Shown one piece after another: positions 21,176 to 31,122 of a stretch of DNA of 64,000 nt (the stretch's first letter is position 1; each line of letters starts with the position of its first letter). The stretch covers positions 3,926,130 to 3,990,129 of the forward strand of contig OY986966.1 in assembly GCA_963920575.1 (NCBI GenBank). The letters run 5' to 3'. Below the pieces are notes generated by a model, which was given only the letters and a program-made list of their open reading frames with translations, did not search any database and was not told the DNA's origin. The translations under genes and the position numbers were made by a program. Origin of the DNA: Narthecium ossifragum (lineage: Eukaryota; Streptophyta; Magnoliopsida; Dioscoreales; Nartheciaceae).

Positions 21176-24100
21176 TCACCCATAAAATTTCGATGGCCCC
21201 TCTAAATGGTGGTCGCATCTAGAAATGCGAGATCGAAGCCATTTTCGAAGAACTTTATTTAGATGCCAATGATAAAACCACATTTCTTTCATCACAAGCC
21301 ATTTTAACTTTATGTCCATTTTAGCACAAAAGGTGTCACGTTTTTTATTAACGGTTTTATAAGGCCGAATGAATGTATGCATGAACGCGGGAAATGGGGT
21401 GGCATTCAAGATGAGCAATGATAGTGTTGTGGCAAATATTATTGTGGAGGAAGATGTGGAAGGTGACAAATCAAAGGCATGCCTCCACCAAGGGGTCACA
21501 CAATCATCGCCTATATAATCACATTTAAGAATGGGCAAGACCTCATCCAAAATTTCAAAAGTCTCTAATGCTGGCAACATATATTGGCCTTCATCATCCC
21601 AAACATGAGGGATTGATAACCTTTCTTGGAAAACAACCAAACTTGGCTCATCAACCTTAGTTATGTCCTCCCAAAACACCTCATAGATAGGCATATTAAT
21701 ATCATAGGAGTTGGCAACAATTGATATCTCCTCACCAAAAACTTCATAGATGGGCATATTAATATCATAAACATCCTCTTCGTACTTGGGTATGTCTTCA
21801 TAAAATGGTTGATATACCGAAAGATTAATATCATAACAATCATCATCAACCTCTTTATCATTACCAAGTAATTCATTCAAGCATTCTTCATCATCATGAT
21901 CATTCCAAGCATCGACACATGATTCACAAGTATCATCTATATCAAAATTTGCAACCATCACATCATTAGCACATTCATCACCAATATCATCATCCACTAA
22001 AGAATCGACCATAAAACATTCATTCCCATGCATAGATTGTTTAGCAGCATCAAAAATATTTAATTTCAATTCCATATTCCCGAAGGTAACGGTCATGATG
22101 CCACTCCTACAATTGATGCATGCATTGGCCGTAGCCAAGAATGGTCGTCCAAGTATGATGGGAATGGACTTCCTATGTCTAAGACCCGGTTCCATGTCAA
22201 GCACAACGAAGTCGACCGGGAAGACACAACTATCGACCTTGACTAGTATATCTTCAAGGACACCCCGTGGTGTTTTGATAGATCTATCGGCTAATTGCAA
22301 CGTCATGGAGGTCGGCTTGAGCTCTCCTAAGCCAAACTTACAAAACAAGGAGTATGGAATAAGATTCACACTAGCTCCTAAATCAAGAAGAGCCCCCTCA
22401 ATCAATTGATCTCCTATGATGCAAGAAATAGTAGGAGTGCCGGGGTCTCTCAATTTCGGAGGTAGATCGAGTTGAAGAATCGAGCTAACTTGCTCAGTTA
22501 GGAAGAGCTTTTTAGAGACATGAGACTTGGATTGCCTCTTATGAGTACACAAGTCCTTCAAAAATTTGGCATAAGAAGGCACTTGGTTAATGGCATCCAA
22601 CAAGGGAAGGTTGATGTGGACCTTCTTGAAAAGTTCTAGCATCTCCTCATATTTGCCACTCTTCCACGGTTGGGATGTGGCTTGAGGATCAACTAGTGCT
22701 TGAGGGTATGGAGCCCTAGGAATGTATGCTTTGTGTGGTAATAGATCGAGTGAAATAGGCTCATTTTCCTTGGAAGATGGCAATGGACTTGAGGAATCAT
22801 GAGGGGCATGATGGAGTGATGCTTGAGAGTCATTCATTGAAGTTGATAAATGAGGTTCATGCCCTTGCTCTAATGTGGTGTCTTTGGACATCTCCACATT
22901 AGGAAAAATCTTTCCACTTCGGAGGGTAGTGACCGCTTGCACTTCCTCGTGAGTGGAATCGATGAAATGTTGGCCCTTAGGGTTTGCTATGGGTTGACTA
23001 GGAAGTCTACCCTCCTCCCTTCTTGCCATAGTATTGGCCAATTGGCCTATTTGTACTTCCAACTTTGCAATGGATTGGGAATGAGAATGCAAAAGTTGGG
23101 TACTTGTCTCAAAGGAATCCAAAGCCTTGATAAGCCTTTCCTCAATACAAGGATCACGTTTAGGAGCTTGAGGGGCTTGATGGGCTTGGTAGGGAGCTTG
23201 GTATTGGGAAGGCCCAGGTAGCCTTTGATTCCAATTTGGAGGATGAGAGGATTGTGGATAACCCGCCACTTGAGAGGGATATGCATGAGGGGCTTGAGGT
23301 GGATATGCTTGAGGAGCTTGAGGTGGCCGGTAGGTGGTTTGAGATTGTGGAGGTTGGTTAGAATGATATGGCGCTCGATACCTAGGAGGATAGCTCGGGG
23401 CTTGATTGCCCGCAATCGGAGGCCTAGGATTGTACGTGTTTGCATAAGGGTCATAAGTAGGCTTTGCTTGATTGAAGACCGCATTGATATGCTCTTGCAC
23501 GAGCTCCGGATACTCACCGGCCAAATGGCAATCGGTAACTACGTGGCCGGGAGTCGAACAAAGGAAGCAAAGTTCTCCCAATGATGGAGAATTGAGTGGG
23601 TAGCTCGATGAAGAAGGAGGAGTAGGAATTTGATTCAAAGAATGAGCAAGAACTTGATCAACTTTCCTACTTAGAGTATCGATTTGTTGTGAAACACGGG
23701 TAGCTTCGGATAACTCTAAAAATCCTCTCGGGTTGGATTGTCCCTTAGCACTTGAAGTCTCCCTAACATTTCTTGAAGTGTAGGCATGGTTTTGGGAATT
23801 AATGGCAAGCTTTCCAAATAAGACCCATGAGTCTTCGTATGGATTGGTCATGAATACCCCACCGCACGCGGTGTCTACGTCTTGTTGATGACATATTCTA
23901 AGACCATTGTAAAAATAATAAACGAGGGACCACTTAGGAATTTGATGGTGTGGGCATTTCCTAAGAAGCTCTTTAAACCTATCCCAAGCATCATGAAAAG
24001 GTTCGTCATCTTCTTGACGAAAGGTTGCAATTTGGGTCCTCATTTCATGAGTCTTTGCGATAGGGAAGAATTTTTCAAGAAAAGCACTTTGTAATTGGTC

Positions 24101-24571
24101 CCATGTGGTAATTGTTTGGGGCTCAAGGGATCCTAACCAATGCTTGGCTTTGCCCTTCAAGGTAAATGGGAACAACTTTAATCTCATAACATCCTCGGTA
24201 AAGTTTGGAATTTTAACCGTGGAACTCTTTTCAAGAAAATCTTCAAGATGGTAGTAAGGATCCTCATTACTCAAACCGTGAAAGTTTGGAAGGAATTGAA
24301 GGAATTGAGGCTTAAACTCGTAATGTGCGGCTTGAACAATGGGTTGTTGTATGCCCGATGTAGGTGCAAAAGTAGTAGGGACATAATAATCCCTCATACT
24401 CCTACGGTCCGGGATTGGATTGACATTAGGATTGGGGTCCGGGTTGGGAGCATCCATGACTTGAGGAAAAAGGAGGTCCTTATGCAAGGGTATGCTTGAA
24501 GATGTCCTAGAATCTAGGAATTCTTGCAAGGTGATGTCTAAATCGGAATCCGAATCCTTATGCACACTCAT
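21176..24571 (-). CDS. Gag-protease polyprotein of the retroelement
   Basis: A 1131-residue uninterrupted frame. Residues ~80-230 are a retrotransposon Gag domain (LKLFPFTLKGKAKHWLGSL, then WDQLQSAFLEKFFP). A Pro/Gln/Tyr-rich linker follows. A CCHC zinc knuckle (CFLCSTPGHVVTDC) lies near residue 335. Near residue 735 comes an aspartic protease with DLGASVNLIPYS, where DLG replaces the usual DTG, as is common in this clade, and an ILGRPFL flap/second motif. The C-terminal third is an acidic tail with three YDINxxxYxxFxED-like repeats (~residues 930-1000). No reverse transcriptase follows. The frame is intact and begins about 240 nt inside the primer-binding site. Confidence 0.88.
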   Translation of the reverse strand: MSVHKDSDSDLDITLQEFLDSRTSSSIPLHKDLLFPQVMDAPNPDPNPNVNPIPDRRSMRDYYVPTTFAPTSGIQQPIVQAAHYEFKPQFLQFLPNFHGLSNEDPYYHLEDFLEKSSTVKIPNFTEDVMRLKLFPFTLKGKAKHWLGSLEPQTITTWDQLQSAFLEKFFPIAKTHEMRTQIATFRQEDDEPFHDAWDRFKELLRKCPHHQIPKWSLVYYFYNGLRICHQQDVDTACGGVFMTNPYEDSWVLFGKLAINSQNHAYTSRNVRETSSAKGQSNPRGFLELSEATRVSQQIDTLSRKVDQVLAHSLNQIPTPPSSSSYPLNSPSLGELCFLCSTPGHVVTDCHLAGEYPELVQEHINAVFNQAKPTYDPYANTYNPRPPIAGNQAPSYPPRYRAPYHSNQPPQSQTTYRPPQAPQAYPPQAPHAYPSQVAGYPQSSHPPNWNQRLPGPSQYQAPYQAHQAPQAPKRDPCIEERLIKALDSFETSTQLLHSHSQSIAKLEVQIGQLANTMARREEGRLPSQPIANPKGQHFIDSTHEEVQAVTTLRSGKIFPNVEMSKDTTLEQGHEPHLSTSMNDSQASLHHAPHDSSSPLPSSKENEPISLDLLPHKAYIPRAPYPQALVDPQATSQPWKSGKYEEMLELFKKVHINLPLLDAINQVPSYAKFLKDLCTHKRQSKSHVSKKLFLTEQVSSILQLDLPPKLRDPGTPTISCIIGDQLIEGALLDLGASVNLIPYSLFCKFGLGELKPTSMTLQLADRSIKTPRGVLEDILVKVDSCVFPVDFVVLDMEPGLRHRKSIPIILGRPFLATANACINCRSGIMTVTFGNMELKLNIFDAAKQSMHGNECFMVDSLVDDDIGDECANDVMVANFDIDDTCESCVDAWNDHDDEECLNELLGNDKEVDDDCYDINLSVYQPFYEDIPKYEEDVYDINMPIYEVFGEEISIVANSYDINMPIYEVFWEDITKVDEPSLVVFQERLSIPHVWDDEGQYMLPALETFEILDEVLPILKCDYIGDDCVTPWWRHAFDLSPSTSSSTIIFATTLSLLILNATPFPAFMHTFIRPYKTVNKKRDTFCAKMDIKLKWLVMKEMWFYHWHLNKVLRKWLRSRISRCDHHLEGPSKFYG

Positions 24572-24808
24572 TCACACATATAAGAACTTGGACCATACAA
24601 GGTAAGAGATACATTACAGTGGGCTGGTCCAAGAACTTTGCATCCTCGCCCGTAGATGAGTCGCTTCGCCGCTCGGAAGCTTCACCTACCAACACAAAAA
24701 GATATACAATATAAGCAACATTCTATTTTTGGTATTTTGTAATAAAAGAAAATAAAGCAATCTAATTGAATGAAGGAATTTATCAAGTAAGAAATTCAAA
24801 TCAACAAG

Positions 24809-24826
24809 TCCCCGGCAACGGCGCCA
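24809..24826 (-). promoter_or_regulatory. Primer-binding site of the retroelement
   Basis: The minus strand reads TGGCGCCGTTGCCGGGGA, six bases inside the 5' LTR. This is the PBS type widely seen in Athila-like elements. It fixes the orientation of the element as minus. Confidence 0.85.
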
Positions 24827-24832
24827 AAAATT

Positions 24833-26408
24833 TGACGCGCCCAAACCACTCGTCGTTAAAAGTGACTAGGGCGTCAAAGATTACAATTTATACCGAATCC
24901 TAACTAACTACTACGTAGCTAGCGGGAGTCCGGGTCGATCCGCAGGGAAATGAGAAATGACTAACGTACTCGATAGATAACTCCAAACAACTAGCTAAAA
25001 TGATTTGGGTTTTGGATTAATGTATATTAAAGCAATTAACTAAGTGAAGAGAAATATAACTAATATAGAGAGGTCTTGGGATCTCCATTTCAATGTAAGT
25101 TCTAATGTAGCCTGCTAAGGAATTGAGGTGTGTAATCCAGTCGGGACGATCGAAATCAAGAAGTCGACAAGCGGGTGATTAGCCTCACTTATCGCTCAAC
25201 GGAAGTCGGGTTAGGATCATCCGCCGGAAATAATCACATTCACAAAGTCGACGAATGAGTGATTAGCTTCTATCGTCGCTAACGAACCTTCGATTAAGAT
25301 CGATTCGTCGCAAGAAAAAGATATTGCATGGAGTCGGGCATTGGATCGAGATGGTTCTAGCACATCGAATCCAACGCAAGAGAAAGATAGAATGGATCCT
25401 TTGATTAGAGAGATAGGGATGGTTCTAGCATCCCTAATCTCTAATCTAGGGCTAGTAATCCTCCCAATGTCATTGGATGTGTTTCTAGCACATCCAACTC
25501 ATTGGGGCATAACAACAAACACCTATCATGCACAAGTCCTAACTCATACCAAAGAAAGGCATTCATCCATTCAACATATGAAATCCATGTACAAAGATAG
25601 AGAAATAATGCTCAAATCCATACAATAGATCAATCCCTAAAGATTACACATCAAAACCCTAAGAAAACTACAAAAGAATCCTACAACTACATGGAAATCC
25701 CAAGAGATAGGAAGTTAGCTACTCATCTTGGTTGGATCCATGAATGGAGGTTGATGAAGCTCCCCTCCCATGGATTCCCTCCAAGAAGTCCTCCTCTCAA
25801 TTGGGTAAGAAACCTAGAAGGGCTGGAGAAAACTAAGAGAAGACCCCTAAAATCCCCCCTAAGGGGTCTATTTATAGTAAACAAGCCTCCCCCACTCGGA
25901 TTAGATCTGGGCCATTGATTTTGCTCGGCTGGCATCAAAGGATCGATCCTCATAGGGTGAAGGATCGATCATTCGCTTCGTGTGATCGCTGGTCCCCGTG
26001 AAGGATCGATCCTCCCATAGGAAAGGATCGATCTTTTCTTCTTGAATTCTGGCTGCGCCCCGATGAAAATCGATCCTCCAGTGTGTGAAGATCGATCCTC
26101 TAAAATTTGCGTTCTGTCACTGGGAAAATGCACAAAAATGATCGATCCTCTCATGCCATAGGATCGATCCTTGTTGTCCTGATTGGCTCCTTCTTAAAGC
26201 ACTTCAAAGGATCGATCCTTCATCAATACAGGATCGATCTTCTTCATAAAAACTGGCCCGAATGACATCGTTTAAGCTCGAAACTTGATCCAATCCTCGT
26301 TGAGGGCACTTGCACCTGTAATAGGGTAAAATCCATCAGTAAGGCCTTGCTCGGAGACTAACAAGGCCAAGTTAAAAGGGTGATTTATGCACTTTTCACG
26401 TCTTATCA
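24833..26408 (-). repeat. 5' LTR (right-hand copy, 1576 bp)
   Basis: Near-identical to 15213-16766. On the minus strand a TATAAATAG box lies near 25867-25875, giving a likely transcript start near 25835. It retains the 22-bp GATCGATCC unit near 26065-26090 that the other LTR has lost. Confidence 0.93.
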
Positions 26409-26756
26409 ACTACACAAACTAAACATCGAGAAATCAATTTGAAAATTTGTTGCACGTCTTGAGTTAATTCATTCTTTAAAACCAAAAGGCAGCTTAAAAC
26501 AAACAGGAGGCCATCCTCACCCCAGCATAATGAATTCATTTCTATTTTGTCGATTTGTAATGACGGATTCCCCAATTAAAAGGCAGCTAAAACTCCAAAA
26601 ATTCCTAAGATTAGAATAATTAATATCAATAAAGCAATTTTCATCATATTAATTTTAATACTAAGCTCACAAAGGAACTCTGACCATTTTAAGCTGAAAT
26701 GATAGTGAGCTTTCAGACTGGTACAAACATCGAATGATAATGGAAATTATTTCTCA
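26409..26756. other. No gene seen; right flank of the LTR element
   Basis: Continuation of the composite element after the retrotransposon. Nothing recognisable except AT-rich sequence. Confidence 0.35.
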
Positions 26757-27110
26757 ATTTCATTCTCACCTTTATGGTAGTTCCTTCTTTATAAGCTTTC
26801 TTGGCAACAGCTACAGCCTTATCCTAGCCAATTTTCTGAAATTAATTAAAATGCCATGTCATAATATTGTTTCAACTAACACCATCAAATAGAGGGGAAA
26901 AGAATACGATGTGAACTAACAAGGTTCAAAAATATTACAAGCATCAGGGACTGCAAGAGACAAACAAATGAACAATCAAGTATCATTTCAGTTAGAATAT
27001 AGATGAGATCCCTTATTCTGTCATTTCAGTTTGACAAAATTTACCTCATGGAGAAACTTTTGAATTCTCTCAAGATTGGCCTTTTGCAATTCCTAGCACG
27101 ATCTATTGCA
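26757..27110 (-). pseudogene. Fumarate hydratase fragment, copy 2 (inverted)
   Basis: The same three exon pieces as copy 1, on the minus strand, with similar introns: ...EFKSFSMR/LHE near 27060, SLMLVIFLNL near 26955 and KIG-stop-DKAVAVAKKAYKEG near 26835-26775. The tyrosine of KIGYD is a TAG stop here. The intron sequences between the two copies are also alike, so both derive from one captured genomic segment, not from a processed mRNA. Confidence 0.8.
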
Positions 27111-28460
27111 ATATGCTATGTCAATAAGAACAACTGATGGTGTATTCATGGCGCATTTGCTTGATAGAGAAAGAGTCAAAGAAGAAATTAAAGAATTATT
27201 GGGAAACATAAATACTAATCATGGCGCATGTGTTGCACAAACAAGAAGGAATCAAAACTCAGATTAAGCAATCTATCTTTGTGCTTGTGTTTTCTTTACA
27301 CGATCAATTCAGCCGATCCCATTTAATAAAAACATGTCTTGGATAGCATTTATGGGGTTGTCTAAAATGTCGTTAATTGTTGCCACATAAAATGTATTTT
27401 ATTGTAGTGCAAGTTTCAGACTATAGACAATTTATGTAATAATCAGAGCTTTAAAGGATTGTACTTGTCTATCAATAACTTCATATTACATTTCAGTATC
27501 CTCTATGCTCATAAATGGGTATTCAGTTTGACTATTCTTAAGAGATTTGTAACTCAGCAACAAGTACCGGTTTAAATCCTCAAAGTGATAAAATTCATAT
27601 AAGCACTAGCTCTATCCTTTATTTGATGTTCTTATTGCAAACCATGTAAAGACAAATTCTTATTTATGTAGCTTTTCTTTTAAAGTTGAGGTTGAATGCT
27701 AGATATAACCTTATTTCATGTAACTGTTTGAGTGTAAAGACAATTCTATTTGATATTGCTATTTGAGCGAGTATTTTACGATGTAAATCCTAATCCAATC
27801 AATTCTGCATCGTACTGAATGTATTAAAATCAATTTCAATGGCCTAGAAATCCCAATACCCTAAATCAATACCTTGGCAGATGCTTAAACATCACAAAAA
27901 CCAGAAAATCTACCAAATGCGAGTGGTTTTATTCTTGTAAGTAAAACTACTATCTCTACCATTTAACCATGTAATTGCGAAAGAAACAAAAGAAAGAACA
28001 TAAACACCAAACGACAATATGACTACACCTTCACAAGATAACTAGTCAATTCATGAACTGCATCCAGAGAAAATTAACGAGATTAGTCCAAAACGAAAAC
28101 ATTTATCATATGCAGAATAATAAATATGAATAAGATGGAGACCAGCTTCGCAGGTTTGGCATTTTGAAAGAAAATTTCACTTGAATTTAAGGTATGAATC
28201 ATACTATCTTTGACACCAAGAATAGTCACCTAAAGCTGAGATGGAGGTCATCTGCCAAATGATCTTTGGGAGATCGGTTTGAGACAGCGGCGGCGCACGC
28301 AAATGAAAATTATGTACCTAAGGCGACGCTGACGAGGAAATCATGTGGGTTCGGTGGTGGTGGTGGTGGAGACCACTATGGTGGTGCACTGGTGCCGGTG
28401 AATTTCGTAAGAGAAGAGAGAATGGCGCACAACTGGTTGGAAGGAACCGTCTAGAGATTC
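27111..28460. other. No firm gene; interior of the composite element
   Basis: Mostly AT-rich. A short GC-richer patch (28266-28454) contains a Gly run encoded by GGTGGTGGTGGTGG, but no family is recognisable on either strand. Confidence 0.35.
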
Positions 28461-28685
28461 TTAACCCCTAAGATACGCTTTTTGTAAACCAAGAAGAGAG
28501 AGGAAGAAAGGGACAGGGGAAAGAAAGAGAGATGGGATTACCGCTGGTGCTTGATGCGGCCGGTACTCACCGCCGCCACAACCCCCAAATACGTCGTCAC
28601 TCATCGCAGAGAGAACCTCAAGAGAGGCAAGAGAGAGAGATGCAGAGAACGATTCTGGCCAAGAACGCCTGTGAAATCCTGCCAA
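28461..28685 (-). other. Unassigned first-exon-like fragment
   Basis: The minus strand has an open frame that includes MSDDVFGGCGGG followed by a good donor (GGTGAGTAC) near 28570. The sequence is GA-rich, like a plant 5' UTR, and lies about 200 bp inside the right terminus. It resembles a captured promoter plus first exon, but I cannot name the gene. Confidence 0.3.
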
Positions 28686-28847
28686 GAGAAAGAATCTTGC
28701 CTAGGTTCTCTCTCTCTGGAGTGATGGAAGGGGATGAAGCTATGGAGTGAAGGAAGGGGATGAAGGAGTTAAACTGGTTTAAATGGTCACCCGACCCTTT
28801 ATTTATCCATGCCACTTGGATGGTGACTTTTACCATTTTACCCCTGT

Positions 28848-28890
28848 CACATCAGATCGGTGTTTTACACCGGCCTAGTCAGCCGGTGTG
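28848..28890 (-). repeat. Right inverted terminal core
   Basis: On the minus strand it starts CACACCGGCTGACTAGG, continues GCCGGTGTAAAACACCGATC and ends ATGTG. It matches the left core (5646-5688) at 32 of 43 ungapped positions. Confidence 0.7.
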
Positions 28891-28902
28891 AGAAACTTTA
28901 TT

Positions 28903-28912
28903 CTAGCCAAAA
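28903..28912. repeat. Right target-site duplication of the composite element
   Basis: CTAGCCAAAA, identical to 5623-5632. Confidence 0.75.
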
Positions 28913-29097
28913 ATATGAGCATCAGGAAACTTCTTTTTACCGACGCGGAGTCCATCCGACTCCGACCCGGAACACTCACCCCGCATCCATTTCCCGCTAC
29001 AAAATCCCCATCTCATTCTCCCCCTCTCCCTTAACCCTGGAGAACCAAAATCTCCTCTTTGAAGGAAGACAACGACGACGCCGTTGAGCTATAGAAG

Positions 29098-29835
29098 ATG
29101 ATCCGAAACCCTAGGTTCTCCTCTCTGATCTACTCTCTAAAATCCTTAGCTTCGCCTCCCCACTCCCTCCTCCAACGTTGCCCCGTGAGCGGGACCGCCA
29201 AGGGCAAGGGCAAGCTCAAGTCCGGCGCACCCCTTAAGCGCTCCACCATCCCCAAGAAGAAGCCCTCCTCCGCCTCCACCTCCGCCTCCGGCGGCGCCGC
29301 CACCCCTCGACGCGGATCCCGCGATGAACGCCTCAACAACATGGTCGACTCCTGCCTTTCCGCCCCTACTCCTGTCCGCCACCTCACCCCTCTCCAGCGC
29401 CGCCGGGAGGCCATGCGCGAGCAGCTCGGCCTCCTCTCCAAAGAAGCCAAAGCCAAAACCAAACCCGCGAAAGAGGAACCTGTTATCATGGGAACCCCCG
29501 GCTTGGATCTCATCTCGCTCGGGCTTGTGGACGCGGATGAGATCCCTAAGTATGAGCTCACTGTGGAGGATGGGAGGAGACTCGCGAAGGAGTACAGTAG
29601 GGTGCTGATGAGAAAGCACCGGGCGAGGCAGGCAGCGGAGTCGACCCTGCTGAGACTGAAGAAGGAGGCGATCGCGGCACTCCCCGAGCACCTCCGTGCC
29701 GCGGCGATGGTGCCGGACCTCACGCCGTTCCCGGCGAACCGATACATGGCGACCCTGACGCCTCCCATCGAGGGGTATATCGAAAAGGTCAGGGAAGCCG
29801 CCAAGAAACACTCCACCAAGGACAAACTCCGCTAA
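29098..29835 (+). CDS. Probable mitochondrial large-subunit ribosomal protein, mL40-like
   Basis: A single-exon frame of 245 residues. The N-terminus (MIRNPRFSSLIYSLKSLASP) is basic, Ser/Leu-rich and free of acidic residues, like a mitochondrial presequence. A low-complexity Lys/Pro/Ser/Ala linker follows (residues ~35-75). The conserved C-terminal half includes KYELTVEDGRRLAKEYSRVL, then MRKHRARQAAESTLLRLKKE and ALPEHLRAAAMVPDLTPFPA. A long basic helix followed by a Pro-rich FP...PP segment fits the MRP-L28/mL40 family as I remember it, but I could not confirm this. GC content is much higher than in its surroundings, as is common for intronless plant housekeeping genes. It begins 185 bp beyond the composite transposon and was probably divergently paired with the THA8-like gene. 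Confidence 0.5.
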   Translation: MIRNPRFSSLIYSLKSLASPPHSLLQRCPVSGTAKGKGKLKSGAPLKRSTIPKKKPSSASTSASGGAATPRRGSRDERLNNMVDSCLSAPTPVRHLTPLQRRREAMREQLGLLSKEAKAKTKPAKEEPVIMGTPGLDLISLGLVDADEIPKYELTVEDGRRLAKEYSRVLMRKHRARQAAESTLLRLKKEAIAALPEHLRAAAMVPDLTPFPANRYMATLTPPIEGYIEKVREAAKKHSTKDKLR

Positions 29836-31122
29836 AAATCCCAGCTTTGAGGTCAGGACTTTCTTTGTCTTTTGTTTTTTGTTTTACAAGAAGCGATGGG
29901 ATGTTGATGCTTGGAAAGATGCGAGAACCAGTTATTCGTGCATTCCTGTGTTGTGAAATTGCAGCTGTTTTCCTGAGTATCATAACACGGCATTGAGATG
30001 GTTTTTTTGGATACGTTTTCAATCAATTCCAAATCTCTGCAACTGGATTCTAGAGTTGATAGCGGCAACTCCGTGATTGTTTGCACAAGGAATTTGCTAG
30101 GACCTCTCCCAATTTCTCAACTGATTGCACGACCATATCTACAATCAAGTTGCCTTGGTCTGTTGCAAAGATCTATCTTGTTCTTGACCCCTGCCATCTT
30201 CAGATATATAATACTCGAACTCCCTACAGCATGTTATTATGTTCTGTTGAACTCAGAGGTATCAGCCAAACATCTGTGAGTTTGAATTCTCTAGAATGCT
30301 ACAAGGGACCATCGTTTGAATGAATGAAAATAAGGTTTTGAAAAAGAGAAAAAAAATCTAAATACGTTGGATGGGACTCCAAATTGCCATGGTTTTCCTA
30401 TCTTTAGCTGTGCATTGTTGACAGGAGGATAAGCTGAAGCACTAGAGGCATGACTTTCATACTGTTTGAGAGCTTCATTACCATTACCACTTGCAAGAGT
30501 AATCCTCAGATTATCTTAAGCTAGTTTGAGCGAGAATGGTCCAAACCATCCTGGACCATCTCATCACCAAAACTGCACTGCAAAGCAAATTAAGATCATA
30601 CTCACACACTGAAAAATCTTGTTACAGGTAGAACATTACCTACATTCTCTTTTTCTTTGGGTCATCTCAACGCTCTGGATACATTCCTGAAAGAGTATTT
30701 AGGTTGCGTCATTTTTATGTTGTAATTCTGTGCTTTGTTACTGTTTCTAACATGTCAGTTAATTCTCAAAGTTCTTGTGTTACACTAATTTGATATTGGT
30801 TGCTTTATGTGGCTGCATGAGATATCTATTCCTTGGCCTCCTTGGCTGCATTGCTGTTTTTTACCATCCTTGAGACCATACCAGATTCATTAATGATTTT
30901 TTTGTTTGATTAGATGAGCCTAATGGCTAGCAAGACTTACAAAAACCTGTCAATAGTGGTGATGCCATCCTCCAAGGCCCAATACAATGGCACTTGTCAG
31001 TGACGGCACCAACGAGCAATTCCATCCGCTTTACAATTAAGATTCCTAGGAATATGAACAAAACTTAGGCTCTGGAAGAGCATGGCAACCTCCCAGATGC
31101 CCTTCAAAACTGCTTCAACATG
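29836..31122. other. 3' flank and intergenic sequence
   Basis: Probably holds the 3' UTR of the upstream gene. No other gene or repeat was recognised. The segment from about 30900 on may belong to the decayed LINE. Confidence 0.35.

Larger units (their letters stand above)
15213..26408 (-). mobile_element. Athila-like LTR retrotransposon lacking pol
   Basis: An 11,196-bp element on the minus strand. Its LTRs start TGACGCGC and end TTATCA, flanked by a near-perfect 5-bp target duplication (GCTAC before 15213, ACTAC after 26408). The 5' LTR is the right-hand copy. Next to it on the minus strand are a tRNA-type primer-binding site, a gag-protease ORF, a second ORF and a polypurine tract beside the 3' LTR. 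Reverse transcriptase, RNase H and integrase are missing: only about 1.15 kb separates the two ORFs. By eye the LTRs differ at about 1% of positions plus one 22-bp gap, so the insertion is young. It sits inside the composite element. Confidence 0.92.
5633..28902. mobile_element. Large Mutator-like composite element carrying gene fragments
   Basis: A 23.3 kb block (about 12 kb without the nested retrotransposon) is flanked by an exact 10-bp direct repeat. It has inverted terminal cores at 5646-5688 and 28848-28890 that match at 32 of 43 ungapped positions. No transposase was seen. The interior holds pieces of several unrelated plant genes (neprosin, fumarase twice, TruA twice, unidentified exons), mostly with introns kept and frames broken, as in Pack-MULEs that copy genomic host sequence. 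A third, partial terminal core at 14215-14247 indicates either nested insertions or an internal rearrangement. Outside lie two intact genes pointing away from each other. The outermost ~12 bp at the two ends are not clearly alike, so the exact termini are an inference. Confidence 0.65.

Noticed and set aside
29130..29825. Two 220-230 residue minus-strand frames opposite the mL40-like gene
   Set aside because: They are antisense shadows of a GC-rich exon. The plus-strand frame has a targeting peptide and ordinary protein composition, while these do not.
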